Virus record (IMG/VR): IMGVR_UViG_3300027608_000024
Location: 1 to 64,000 of that record
Strand: one strand, 5' to 3'
Source: a virus
DNA: 64,000 nt
In this document: positions 1 to 7,163 of the stretch, one piece after another
Position numbering within the stretch: position 1 is the first letter of the stretch
Layout of the letters: each line of letters begins with the position of its first letter
Made by a program: the position numbers and the translations under genes
Notes under the pieces: model-generated
Told to the model about the DNA's origin: nothing
Seen by the model: only the letters and a program-made list of their open reading frames with translations
Databases searched by the model: none

Positions 1-184
1 CCCAGTTGCCCAAGGCGCCGTCCTCACCGCTTTCCCAATGATTGACGGTAAAGGGGGATGCTCACTAGAGAAGTACCCAAACTAATCTAGACAACGGTGT
101 TAGCGGTCGGAACTAACATAAGGCCACCGACACTTATATCAAGAACTGGCTAGGTTCTTGGGCATCCGTTGTAGGTCATTGGCG

Positions 185-197
185 TCTAATCATTAGA
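185..197. promoter_or_regulatory. 13-bp palindrome TCTAATCATTAGA, copy 1
   Basis: First of four TCTAA-NNN-TTAGA sites in about 1 kb. This copy is a perfect palindrome around one central base. It lies just beyond the 3' end of the minus-strand gene at 247-792. It is probably a binding site for a dimeric DNA-binding protein, possibly the product of that gene (inference). Confidence 0.5.
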
Positions 198-246
198 TAC
201 TCATTAGGCGCCCAAGTTACTTGGTAGTAAGCAGGACTAAAGGGTA

Positions 247-792
247 CTACTTGGCCAGAGCGGTCAAGCGTGCTTTCTGCTCAGCAGTAGGCACGTATGA
301 CTTCTTGGTCAATGCCTCAGCCTTAGCCAATGCGTCGTCGAACTTCTCCGCATCGGTCTTGGCTACTGCCTTGTCCTTCAAGGACGCGTTGATCGCCTTG
401 ACGGCGCCCGCCCAAGTAGGTGAGTCACACTCGGTGCAGTAGACATTGAGCACTTCGTCAAGCACCTTGAGTGAGCCTGGCGCATTGAACGCCGAGTTCA
501 CTACCTTGGCAACTTCAGAAGGCGCAAGGCTTTCTGTCGGAGTCATTGACAGGATACGACCAAGGCGTCGGTAGATACCTACTTGAGCCTTGCTGACACC
601 ACTCTCCTTGCTGAGGGTGGTATCGGAGGCCTTGCTTACCCAAATAGATGGGGTGTAACCAAGGCGCTCTTCGTAGTTGGCTTGGGCTGACAGGAGAGTC
701 TGCTTAGCGTCTGCGATACCCCTGAGAGCGGTAACCGCATCGGCGTCGGAGATGATCTCCCACTTGGTCTTATTGAGTGTTGCAGTAGTCAT
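247..792 (-). CDS. Putative HTH DNA-binding protein beside the origin-like region
   Basis: I do not recognise the family. The 181-residue protein has an HTH-like stretch near residues 60-85 (TLSKESGVSKAQVGIYRRLG), where Ser-Lys-x-x-Val resembles the recognition helix of ParB/KorB-type domains. The C-terminal third is rich in Ala and Lys and probably helical. The start chosen is the ATG at 792, preceded by AAAGGTGG at good spacing; an upstream GTG at 801 is less likely. It is one of few minus-strand genes and is surrounded by non-coding DNA holding TCTAA-NNN-TTAGA palindromes, so it may be an autoregulator or a partition/replication protein. That role is inference from position. Confidence 0.6.
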   Translation of the reverse strand: MTTATLNKTKWEIISDADAVTALRGIADAKQTLLSAQANYEERLGYTPSIWVSKASDTTLSKESGVSKAQVGIYRRLGRILSMTPTESLAPSEVAKVVNSAFNAPGSLKVLDEVLNVYCTECDSPTWAGAVKAINASLKDKAVAKTDAEKFDDALAKAEALTKKSYVPTAEQKARLTALAK

Positions 793-838
793 GACGACCA
801 CCTTTCTTTGTTGTTGTTTGATACGTACGACCGTCGGA

Positions 839-851
839 TCTAACCATTAGA
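839..851. promoter_or_regulatory. 13-bp palindrome TCTAACCATTAGA, copy 2 (upstream of the HTH gene)
   Basis: This site lies 47 bp upstream of the start codon of the minus-strand gene at 247-792, where an operator would be expected. It is identical to copy 4 at 1184-1196. Related half-sites (CTAGA/TCTAG) occur nearby at 888-922. Confidence 0.5.
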
Positions 852-960
852 TGGTGACTCATTGTTCGGCGTACTCATAGGAATAATTCCTAGATGATTA
901 CTAGATATGAACTAGATAATCCTGCTCACTACCAAATAACCTGGGCTAACCATTTAGAAC

Positions 961-973
961 TCTAATGATTAGA
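961..973. promoter_or_regulatory. 13-bp palindrome TCTAATGATTAGA, copy 3
   Basis: Perfect palindrome around one central base and the reverse complement of copy 1. It lies 26 bp before the right arm of the long inverted repeat. A degenerate relative with a four-base spacer (CTAACCATTTAG) sits just upstream near 947-958. Confidence 0.5.
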
Positions 974-1064
974 AACCATAGACCTATTTCTAGACCTAAG
1001 TTTGGGTACTCTTTAGTGAGCACCCCCCTGTAGTTCTCCCGCGCCTCTTTCCCCTCGTCTTACC

Positions 1065-1446
1065 TTATCCACAGGCTAGTCATTGCCCTGTGGATAACTC
1101 AGTCCTACTATCTACGCCCGAGGATATCCCGCATAGGATAGGGTGTCAGTACCTTAGGCGCCGTCTCGTGACTAGCGAGACCGTCTAACCATTAGACGCC
1201 CGTAGGAGACACCCCCTACATTAACCCACGCACGCATGGGACTTTGAGGCAGGGGCCACTCCCCGATGACTACCCAACTGCTGAATAGCCCTATTCCGAA
1301 CTGGGGGGGTACCTGTGGATAACTTTATATAGCCCTATTCACCCTGTGGATAACTATTACTGATGCAATGCTCCAACGCGCAGGTTGGGCCAACATATTT
1401 AAAATATACATCGCGCAACCGTCTGTGGATAATGTAATATTCAACT
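1065..1446. other. Candidate replication origin with five perfect DnaA boxes
   Basis: The sequence TTATCCACA occurs on the plus strand at 1065-1073, and its complement TGTGGATAA at 1089-1097, 1314-1322, 1345-1353 and 1424-1432. All five match the bacterial DnaA-box consensus exactly. An AT-rich palindromic stretch (ATATTTAAAATAT, 1395-1407) lies between the last two boxes and could be an unwinding element. A 12-nt direct repeat, ATAGCCCTATTC, occurs at 1285-1296 and 1329-1340, each copy upstream of a box. Hairpins GTCTCG/CGAGAC (1163-1181) and GGGTGTC/GACACCC (1141-1147, 1208-1214) are also present. No gene is visible from 793 to 1446. The layout resembles a chromosomal oriC and suggests recruitment of host DnaA. 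Confidence 0.65.
1184..1196. promoter_or_regulatory. 13-bp palindrome TCTAACCATTAGA, copy 4 (inside origin-like region)
   Basis: Identical to copy 2. It is flanked by G and C, so the arms extend to GTCTAA-CCA-TTAGAC (1183-1197). It lies between the second and third DnaA boxes, so the protein that binds the other palindromes may also act at the origin. Confidence 0.5.
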
Positions 1447-1941
1447 ATGACGCTTAATCCACAACAATTTGCTTTGTACCACGGCACATCACTAGCCAGT
1501 GCTACAAACATCCTTAATAGTGGGTTTGACACTACCCGTCCGTCAATTAACGGTAAACGGTACGGCCAGGCCATGTACTTCACTGAAGACCCTGTAGAAG
1601 CTGCAGACTACGCCACTGATGTAGTTCCTCGTACTGGGGGCCGTCATGATGACCCATACACCGGCACTGTAGCCCCGCTAGAGCCTGGAGCTGTCGTTAC
1701 TGCAGAGTTGTCCCCTAAAGCTCGTTTGGCTACCTCAGATGACCATGGCGCAACCGTTAAAGCAAATCGTGATGGGGAATTCTTTGATGATGGGACTCCT
1801 CTACACGAACATTTAAAATCCCGCGGTTTCCATGGGTATAAAAAATCTGGCGTGAACAAGGAAGGTAAGCCTTACAGCACTGTTGCAGTATGGGACCCAG
1901 ACGCAGTTAAGGTTACCGGAGTTACTGGTAGCCTATCGTAG
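1447..1941 (+). CDS. Putative ADP-ribosyltransferase-fold protein
   Basis: The 164-residue protein begins with the pattern of PARP/toxin-like ADP-ribosyltransferases: LYHGTSLASATNILNSGFD (His12), then GQAMYFTEDPVEAADYA with Tyr44. These would be the first two residues of an H-Y-[EQ] catalytic triad that positions NAD+. The third residue cannot be assigned by eye. Such enzymes modify host or phage macromolecules, and several phages use them on host transcription or translation. The gene starts 15 nt after the last DnaA box, without a clear Shine-Dalgarno sequence. A methyltransferase follows 15 bp downstream. The fold is likely; target and activity are unknown. Confidence 0.6.
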   Translation: MTLNPQQFALYHGTSLASATNILNSGFDTTRPSINGKRYGQAMYFTEDPVEAADYATDVVPRTGGRHDDPYTGTVAPLEPGAVVTAELSPKARLATSDDHGATVKANRDGEFFDDGTPLHEHLKSRGFHGYKKSGVNKEGKPYSTVAVWDPDAVKVTGVTGSLS

Positions 1942-1956
1942 ACTAAGGTATAAACA

Positions 1957-2628
1957 ATGAACGATCAAGACATTGCAGAGATGAACTCCATTACGTGGTG
2001 GCACCCTATAAAGATAGGTGACCAGACCACTCCTGGGTTGAGTGTTGTTGCAGAAGAGACATTCTTGCACCTAGGGCTTCCTGATGACCTGTCAGGGCTC
2101 TCTGTGCTTGACATTGGCGCTTGGGATGGTTACTACTCGTTTGAGTGCGAGAAGAGGGGTGCATCCCGTGTGGTGGCTTCTGACAAGTTCGTGTGGAGTG
2201 GCAAGGTAATTAGTGGAAACGTAGCCGTCGGTGACGCAGGTTTTGACTTTGCACACAAGCATCTTGACTCCAAAGTAGAAAAACTGGTTGCTTCAGTAGA
2301 GGACTTGAACCCAAAGAAGCATGGCAAGTTTGACATTGTTCTTATGCTGGGCGTTATCTACCATGCAAAAGATCCGATTGGTTATTTAGAGAAGGCCAAG
2401 GCCATGTCTAAGGGTTTGGTAGTCATTGAGACCCATGTAGACATGCTAGACATTAACTACCCAGCTGCTCGTTACTATGTAAACAACGAGTTAAACAGTG
2501 ATGATACTAACTTCTGGGGGTTTAACTCTGCTGCAGTATTGGGTATGATGTCTGACATTGGTTACAAGAACATTACGGCAAGCCCCGCAATGTTTGGTAC
2601 CAGGATGATTTTTACAGGCACTGTTTAA
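1957..2628 (+). CDS. SAM-dependent methyltransferase, class I
   Basis: Residues 48-75 form the SAM-binding motif I (SVLDIGAWDGYYSFE, then an acidic residue after the next strand in VVASDKF). A later segment, FDIVLMLGVIYHAKDPIGYL, matches the motif IV region of small-molecule or tRNA-wobble type class I methyltransferases (CmoB/DUF1698-like). The length of 223 residues fits a single catalytic domain. The substrate cannot be read from sequence. With the glycosyltransferases and the second methyltransferase downstream, a sugar or glycan substrate is plausible, but a nucleotide or protein target is not excluded. Confidence 0.75.
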   Translation: MNDQDIAEMNSITWWHPIKIGDQTTPGLSVVAEETFLHLGLPDDLSGLSVLDIGAWDGYYSFECEKRGASRVVASDKFVWSGKVISGNVAVGDAGFDFAHKHLDSKVEKLVASVEDLNPKKHGKFDIVLMLGVIYHAKDPIGYLEKAKAMSKGLVVIETHVDMLDINYPAARYYVNNELNSDDTNFWGFNSAAVLGMMSDIGYKNITASPAMFGTRMIFTGTV

Positions 2629-2632
2629 AATA

Positions 2633-2641
2633 GAGTAATAT
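2633..2641 (+). promoter_or_regulatory. Possible promoter (GAGTAATAT) upstream of tagged-protein genes
   Basis: A GTAATAT element lies 28 nt before the ATG at 2670. Near-identical elements (AAAGTGGTAATAT) occur 36 nt before 20878 and 33 nt before 61385. All three genes start a new transcription block with a strong or recognisable Shine-Dalgarno site. TAATAT could be a -10 hexamer. No clear -35 is visible. Confidence 0.3.
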
Positions 2642-2669
2642 AGAGCAACAGATCTTCTAGGAGGCAGTA

Positions 2670-3014
2670 ATGGCATCAGACCACAGGGGCAAGCCCTTAC
2701 ATGCAGGTAAGCGTACCGACGACGAAATGCACGCTCAACAAACACAACGACCTACTCCTCGTTTGGTAAGTGCCCTTGGTGCATTGTATGGTACATCAAC
2801 ATACCGGGACCCTGACACAAACCAAGCTCGAATGGTTACTCAAGATACTATTAACAATTACCGAAATGCTCGTGACGAACAGGCCGCTAACCCCCCAGCA
2901 CCTGGCCAACTTCGCTACAACGTGGAAGGAATGCAGAAAGACATTCGTACTTCCTTGACTGCTCGTGATCCCGAGTACCTAGACGCCCTAAACGACCACG
3001 GTCAATCTTACTAA
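2670..3014 (+). CDS. Hypothetical protein with N-terminal MASDHRG tag (1 of 2)
   Basis: Function unknown. The first 19 residues (MASDHRGKPLHAGKRTDDE) match the start of the next gene product at most positions, while the rest of the two proteins is unrelated. The remainder of this 114-residue protein is hydrophilic, with no recognised domain. A strong AGGAGG site precedes the ATG. The shared prefix may be a sorting, processing or packaging signal (inference). Third-position differences between the copies indicate selection on the peptide rather than a recent duplication. Confidence 0.7.
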   Translation: MASDHRGKPLHAGKRTDDEMHAQQTQRPTPRLVSALGALYGTSTYRDPDTNQARMVTQDTINNYRNARDEQAANPPAPGQLRYNVEGMQKDIRTSLTARDPEYLDALNDHGQSY

Positions 3015-3024
3015 GGAGTAACTC

Positions 3025-3675
3025 ATGGCATCAGATCACAGAGGAAACCACGTCCACGCTGGAAAGCGCACTGACGATGAAATCATGGCAAACCCCTTCT
3101 ATATTGCTGGCGACCCTTTGTTGCAGAGCGCAAAAATGGACAAGATGCAGAATCCAGTTCCTAATAGCTCTCCAGTAGGCCAAAACCCAGTTCCTAATAG
3201 TGCTCCAAGCTCACAGGTTCCTAATAGTAGGCCATCAACCAGTGTGCCTAATAGCAGGCCAATGGGTCGCTTTCAAGTTCCTAACAGCAAACCAGTGGGA
3301 CAAAATCCAGTTCCTAATAGCAAACCTTCATCGGTAAAAGCTCAGGCTAATGAGATCATGGGTTATGAAACTGGCAAAGTTCCTCCCATGGTTACTGCTA
3401 AGGGTGTTAAAGAGACAGCTACTAATGCTGGAAACAAGATTGCTAACAGTGGTTATGGCAGCGCAGCAATGGCTGGTGCTGCTGCTGGAGGTGTACTTCT
3501 TGGTGGTGGCATCAACTTGGCGGCTGGTGAAGTTGGCCATCCTGCAGAAAACCTTCCAGTTATGGATACCCCGCAAGTAGCAAAAGGTATGGTAGCTGGA
3601 GCAGCCCTTGGCGTAGCAGGGAAGTTTATTAATGACACCCGCAAAATGTCTAAAGGTTCTCGTAAGCAAAAATAA
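3025..3675 (+). CDS. Tagged protein with six VPNSxP repeats and hydrophobic Gly/Ala segments (2 of 2)
   Basis: The N-terminus (MASDHRGNHVHAGKRTDDE) repeats the tag of the preceding gene. Residues 44-101 carry six copies of VPNSxP separated by short polar spacers. Two glycine/alanine-rich hydrophobic stretches follow, near residues 149-171 and 186-204, and could insert in a membrane. The C-terminus is strongly basic (KMSKGSRKQK). The combination of tag, flexible repeats and membrane-like segments would suit a virion-carried protein or a membrane-targeted host-takeover protein. Neither is shown by the sequence. Confidence 0.7.
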   Translation: MASDHRGNHVHAGKRTDDEIMANPFYIAGDPLLQSAKMDKMQNPVPNSSPVGQNPVPNSAPSSQVPNSRPSTSVPNSRPMGRFQVPNSKPVGQNPVPNSKPSSVKAQANEIMGYETGKVPPMVTAKGVKETATNAGNKIANSGYGSAAMAGAAAGGVLLGGGINLAAGEVGHPAENLPVMDTPQVAKGMVAGAALGVAGKFINDTRKMSKGSRKQK

Positions 3676-3753
3676 TAAAGCACCGAGATAACCGCTAATG
3701 GCGTGTAATAATGAGTGTGAAACTATTTTCTAAAGATTGTGTACGGTGTTAGC

Positions 3754-4035
3754 ATGGCCAAAAAGAATAACCAACAACCACTTGACCCATCTTTAGACCC
3801 TAGTGCTCATGGTTTAGCTAGGGAGTACGAACACTTTAAGTTTAACCGTCAGCGCAAAATCACTGAAGGTAAGTGGTTAGGCACACCTGGCAAGACACGT
3901 GACTTTGATTATGATAAGTTCGACGACGACTACCACGCACAAAATGGTAAATGTTGCAATTTAGGAACACGTAGTGGTAGTTTCAGCCATGCAACTATTG
4001 GTTGTGGCTGTACAGGACAACTTCCGGAGGAATAA
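3754..4035 (+). CDS. Hypothetical protein with C-terminal cysteines
   Basis: A 93-residue protein of unknown function. The start chosen is the ATG at 3754 (MAKKNNQQ); a GTG at 3739 would add five residues. The N-terminal two thirds are charged and rich in Asp, Lys and Tyr. The C-terminus has a Cys-Cys pair and a later CGC motif, possibly metal-binding. The stop codon overlaps the next start (TAATG), and the AGGAGG-like site for that gene lies inside this one. Confidence 0.55.
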   Translation: MAKKNNQQPLDPSLDPSAHGLAREYEHFKFNRQRKITEGKWLGTPGKTRDFDYDKFDDDYHAQNGKCCNLGTRSGSFSHATIGCGCTGQLPEE

Positions 4036-4247
4036 TGGACTTTAACGAGTGGCTTAAGCTAGGTATGGATAATAGTTGGTGTGGCCCCGCTGTGTGCGAA
4101 ACCCATGATGGTTTGCCTATGAGCGAAGAAGAAAACGAAGAGTTCTGGGAAAGTGATCCTTGTATTCACATTATCCGTCTTTACAACGATGAAACCCATC
4201 GTTTAGCAGTGGAAGACGCGCATTCTCCTTCAGTTTGGCGCAAATAG
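4035..4247 (+). CDS. Small acidic conserved phage protein (CGPAVC-THDG type)
   Basis: A 70-residue protein containing WCGPAVCETHDGLPMSEEE followed by an acidic stretch, CIHIIRLY and a C-terminal SPSVW. I recognise this as a small family recurrent in actinophage and cyanophage genomes, with no assigned function. The two early cysteines and the histidines could bind metal. The ATG at 4035 follows CGGAGGAATA, and the junction with the upstream gene is a TAATG overlap. Confidence 0.65.
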   Translation: MDFNEWLKLGMDNSWCGPAVCETHDGLPMSEEENEEFWESDPCIHIIRLYNDETHRLAVEDAHSPSVWRK

Positions 4248-4255
4248 TTCTTTAA

Positions 4256-4888
4256 ATGCCAGATTTGCATCATTTTTATCACGTCTATGCAGACGGTGAT
4301 TGGAAAATGTGCGTCCCAAACCACATTAGGGCGCTTACAGAGTACGGGTTGTACGACAAATTAACGTCATTTAACGTTGGCCTTGTAGGTAAAACTGAAA
4401 ACATACAAGAAATCCTTGATTATTTAGACCAAACTAAGGTCAAATACAACGTTATTGCCTCTTCACCTACTGGTTTTGAGCAAGAAACGCTAGATCCGTT
4501 GTGGGAAGCCGCAAAAAGCATGGAAAATGACTACATTTTGTATGCACACACCAAAGGTTCGGCTTTTTACAACCCCGTTAATGACCCTTGGCGTCATGGA
4601 ATGACTAGAAAGCTAGTTGTTGAGTGGGAACGTTGTATAAAAACACTAAATATGGGATATTCAACTGTTGGTTGCCACTTTTACCGCATAAATCCGGATA
4701 ACCCTAACCCTTTTTGGGGTGGAAACTTCTGGTGGATCAATTCTGAGCATGTAAAAGCATTAGAAAAAGTATCAAGAGAGCACAGACACTGTGCAGAAGC
4801 CTGGATTGGTAGCGTACATGGTCAAAGTGTGTTTAAACCCTTTGATATCTTTCCAGTTGTTATTGGGACCGCAACTGAACCTTATTAA
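4256..4888 (+). CDS. Putative glycosyltransferase
   Basis: The 210-residue protein begins HHFYHVYADGDWKMCV. It contains DYILYAHTKGSAF and a C-terminal WWINSEHVKAL segment, as in short phage and bacterial glycosyltransferase-like proteins that hold a nucleotide-sugar in a GT-A fold. No classical DxD motif is clear. It overlaps by 29 bp, tail to tail, with a minus-strand GT-B glycosyltransferase, and methyltransferases lie on both sides, so a shared role in glycan synthesis or virion glycosylation is likely. The family call is tentative. Confidence 0.5.
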   Translation: MPDLHHFYHVYADGDWKMCVPNHIRALTEYGLYDKLTSFNVGLVGKTENIQEILDYLDQTKVKYNVIASSPTGFEQETLDPLWEAAKSMENDYILYAHTKGSAFYNPVNDPWRHGMTRKLVVEWERCIKTLNMGYSTVGCHFYRINPDNPNPFWGGNFWWINSEHVKALEKVSREHRHCAEAWIGSVHGQSVFKPFDIFPVVIGTATEPY

Positions 4889-5966
4889 GTCTTTCAGCCA
4901 TACGAGTGCCACAAGCTTCTAATGAGAACTTTTCTTCCATGTCTTTCTTGGCTTGTTCTCCAAGCTTTTTGGCGGCAGTGTCATTTTCATAAACGTAGCG
5001 CATTGCCTTAGCTGCCTCATCTAAGTTTGGCTCAGCCCATCTTGCATCAGCTTGATAAGGAAAAGCATTAGGTCCAGCAAGGGTGTACTCCCACGGAATG
5101 GCAATAGAGTTGTTTTCATTCATAAAATCCATGTTTCCTGAATAACCAGTAGCAATAACAGGCTTACCTAGGCACATAGCTTCAGAAATAGTCAACCCAA
5201 GACCTTCTGAACGGTGTAAAGACACATAACAATCACATAAGTTGCGCAATGAGCTAACAATAGCGTGGTCAAAGTGCTCACTAAAGAAAATAATGTCTCT
5301 ACGTCCTTCTGCGTGAACCATTAAGTTACCCAATGCATTAGGGAAAGTTTTGTCGTTTACAGACTTAACTACTAATATTGGGCCTTCATTTTCTTTAAAA
5401 GCTTTCTTAAAAGCTTCTAAAACTCCGTAAGGGTTCTTGCGAGCAGTACTGCTACAGAAATCAAACGTAAACAAAAACATAAACCTGTCGTCACTTATGT
5501 TGAAGTTCTTGCGCTCAACTTCCTCATTAACTTTAGGAGGCAATAAAGGTAATGGCATGTGTGTAACTTTTACATGTTCAGGAGCGTACTTAGATAAACT
5601 AGCCTGAATAAACTTAGTTGGTGCCCAAAGTTCATTAACGTGTTGATACCCCATGTGATGTTGCTGTGGAAATTCTTCTAACTCCCAAAACCACTGGCCA
5701 ATGACATACCTACTACGGAATGGTTCAATACCAAATTGGTTATAAACACCAGGTATTTCACTTGCATTTGTTGAAATAATTGCAGCGTCATGTCTAAACA
5801 CATTGTCTGTTGGAAAATAGTGTGAATTTCTGTGATTAGGTACTGTAGTCAATAAGGTTGAGACAGGGTAATTAACACTACGAAGGGCTTTTACAAGAAG
5901 TCTTCCCGCTTCACCAAGCCCAAATTCACCACTAAAGAAACCAACTACGTCTACTCCTGATGCCAT
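4860..5966 (-). CDS. GT4-family (GT-B fold) glycosyltransferase
   Basis: The N-terminus (VGFFSGEFGLGEAGRLLVKA) matches the glycine-rich loop of GT-B enzymes. Near residue 255, SEGLGLTISEAMCLGKPVIA carries the E-x7-E nucleotide-sugar signature of family GT4, followed by a TGYSGNMDFM segment. The length of 368 residues is normal. The ATG is preceded by CGGAGAATAAA on the minus strand. It transfers a sugar from a nucleotide donor; the acceptor is unknown. Its orientation opposes all neighbours, so it has its own promoter in the divergent gap 5967-6017 and may be a separately acquired cargo gene. Confidence 0.8.
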   Translation of the reverse strand: MASGVDVVGFFSGEFGLGEAGRLLVKALRSVNYPVSTLLTTVPNHRNSHYFPTDNVFRHDAAIISTNASEIPGVYNQFGIEPFRSRYVIGQWFWELEEFPQQHHMGYQHVNELWAPTKFIQASLSKYAPEHVKVTHMPLPLLPPKVNEEVERKNFNISDDRFMFLFTFDFCSSTARKNPYGVLEAFKKAFKENEGPILVVKSVNDKTFPNALGNLMVHAEGRRDIIFFSEHFDHAIVSSLRNLCDCYVSLHRSEGLGLTISEAMCLGKPVIATGYSGNMDFMNENNSIAIPWEYTLAGPNAFPYQADARWAEPNLDEAAKAMRYVYENDTAAKKLGEQAKKDMEEKFSLEACGTRMAERLNKVQLRSQ

Positions 5967-6017
5967 TTTATTCTCCGTTAGTCTTGTAACTACCTATTAA
6001 AGAGATAGTATACCCTC

Positions 6018-6854
6018 ATGTCTTTTACACTTAAATGGAATGGTACACATATTTATCAAAAATTTGGGTCAAAAGTTAGCCACATGTGCAGCTCCAAACA
6101 CTTTGAAGAACCAGAGTTTATTCGGTTAATGAAAGCCCTAGATGAAGGTCATCAAATGCACAGAAAACTGTGGGAGTTTGTTTCAATAGCAAAATTAGTT
6201 GAAGAGCACCATGATGACCCAGTTAATAAAAACGCAATAGGTTTTGGGGTAGGTAAAGAACCACTTGTCTCTTTGTTTGCTAAATGGGGTTACAACGTAT
6301 TAGCAACAGATCAACCTACAGGTGGAACATCGGTTGATTGGGAAAACAGCAATCAACATGCAGCATCATTAGATGATGTTTTTAAAGTAAATATCATTAA
6401 CAGAGAAACTTTTGACTCTAAAGTTAAGTTTAAACACATTGATATGACAGCATTACCAGATAATATTGGTAAATACGACACAATTTGGTCTTCTTGCGTA
6501 GTAGAGCATTTGGGTAGTTTTGAAAAAACTAAAGAGTTCCTTCTTGCCAGCTACAAGATGCTTAATCCTGGTGGAATTTCAGTGCACACAACTGAAATGG
6601 AATTGACTGAAAAAGAAACAATGAGGGACTACGGGTACAGCGCAGTATTTCGTACTATTGAACTTTTGAATATTAAAGCGCAGTTAAAAGCAATGGGTGC
6701 AGAGATCGAAATGAGTTTTTACACACCAAATGCAGACGAATTTGATAATCACATAAGCACCCCTCCGTACGACTTTGATAAACCCCATTTAAAGCTGTTA
6801 CTGGGGGACTCTGTAACTACTTCATTTATGATTGTGATTAAAAAGCCAATCTAG
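6018..6854 (+). CDS. SAM-dependent methyltransferase
   Basis: A class I methyltransferase of 278 residues. The SAM-binding region is near residue 75 (AIGFGVGKEPLVSLFAKWG, then VLATDQP with the acidic ribose contact). The motif IV/V region is YDTIWSSCVVEHLG near residue 155, followed by MLNPGGISVHTTE, a typical post-motif. It resembles sugar- or lipid-modifying methyltransferases found in surface-polysaccharide clusters. It starts at 6018, divergently from the GT4 gene, and probably acts with the nearby glycosyltransferases (inference). Confidence 0.75.
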   Translation: MSFTLKWNGTHIYQKFGSKVSHMCSSKHFEEPEFIRLMKALDEGHQMHRKLWEFVSIAKLVEEHHDDPVNKNAIGFGVGKEPLVSLFAKWGYNVLATDQPTGGTSVDWENSNQHAASLDDVFKVNIINRETFDSKVKFKHIDMTALPDNIGKYDTIWSSCVVEHLGSFEKTKEFLLASYKMLNPGGISVHTTEMELTEKETMRDYGYSAVFRTIELLNIKAQLKAMGAEIEMSFYTPNADEFDNHISTPPYDFDKPHLKLLLGDSVTTSFMIVIKKPI

Positions 6855-6876
6855 GTATCCCTGATATACTTAACAA

Positions 6877-7035
6877 ATGCTAGTAACTTACACCATCCAC
6901 ACCCCAATGCTGCATGATGCACGCTCACAAGCTATGAGTCAAGCAGCAGCTCAAGGGTGGAAGCGCATAAGTGTTACAGCGGTCAAGAAAGTTGGGCCAC
7001 AAACCTACGAAGTATCTGTCGTTCTAACTTCCTAA
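6877..7035 (+). CDS. Small hypothetical protein (52 aa)
   Basis: The frame opens at ATG 6877 and ends in TAATG, overlapping the start of the next gene. The peptide reads as a short alpha-beta protein (SQAMSQAAAQGWKRISVTAV, then TYEVSVVL) without recognised family. The internal GWKR...V...V pattern resembles small phage proteins that end in a beta hairpin. Support comes from tight coupling to the next gene and codon use like the neighbours. Confidence 0.5.
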   Translation: MLVTYTIHTPMLHDARSQAMSQAAAQGWKRISVTAVKKVGPQTYEVSVVLTS

Positions 7036-7163
7036 TGTCGGACAGTAAATGTGACACATCCACTCAGTGCGTGTACTGCGGTGGGGAAATGAAGCCTGAA
7101 CACGCACATTACCGTTGTACTGAGTGCGGGCAAAGAGACGCCTGCTGTGAAGGAGTATATTGA
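7035..7163 (+). CDS. Small zinc-ribbon protein (42 aa)
   Basis: Cys12-x2-Cys15 and Cys28-x2-Cys31 (CVYCGGEM and CTECGQRD) form a zinc ribbon. Two further cysteines follow at 37-38. The gene starts in a TAATG overlap and ends overlapping a TTG start. Such tiny zinc ribbons in phages usually act as nucleic-acid or protein-binding adaptors; the partner is not known. Confidence 0.6.
   Translation: MSDSKCDTSTQCVYCGGEMKPEHAHYRCTECGQRDACCEGVY

Larger units (their letters stand above)
53..1028. repeat. Long imperfect inverted repeat (arms 53-82 and 1000-1028)
   Basis: The 30-nt arm at 53-82, when reverse-complemented, matches 1000-1028 at 27 of 30 aligned positions with one gap. Both arms share GTTTGGGTACT and TAGTGAGCA and end in a run of C. 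The arms enclose the minus-strand gene at 247-792 and three of the four 13-bp palindromes. Nothing in the arms is coding. A short hairpin (CAAGAAC at 140-146, GTTCTTG at 154-160) also lies inside. The role is unknown; an origin, partition site or old mobile-element remnant are all possible. Confidence 0.6.

Noticed and set aside
1335-1583. 82-codon minus-strand frame over the DnaA boxes and ART gene
   Set aside because: It overlaps the better supported ADP-ribosyltransferase-like gene and has no recognisable product or ribosome-binding site.
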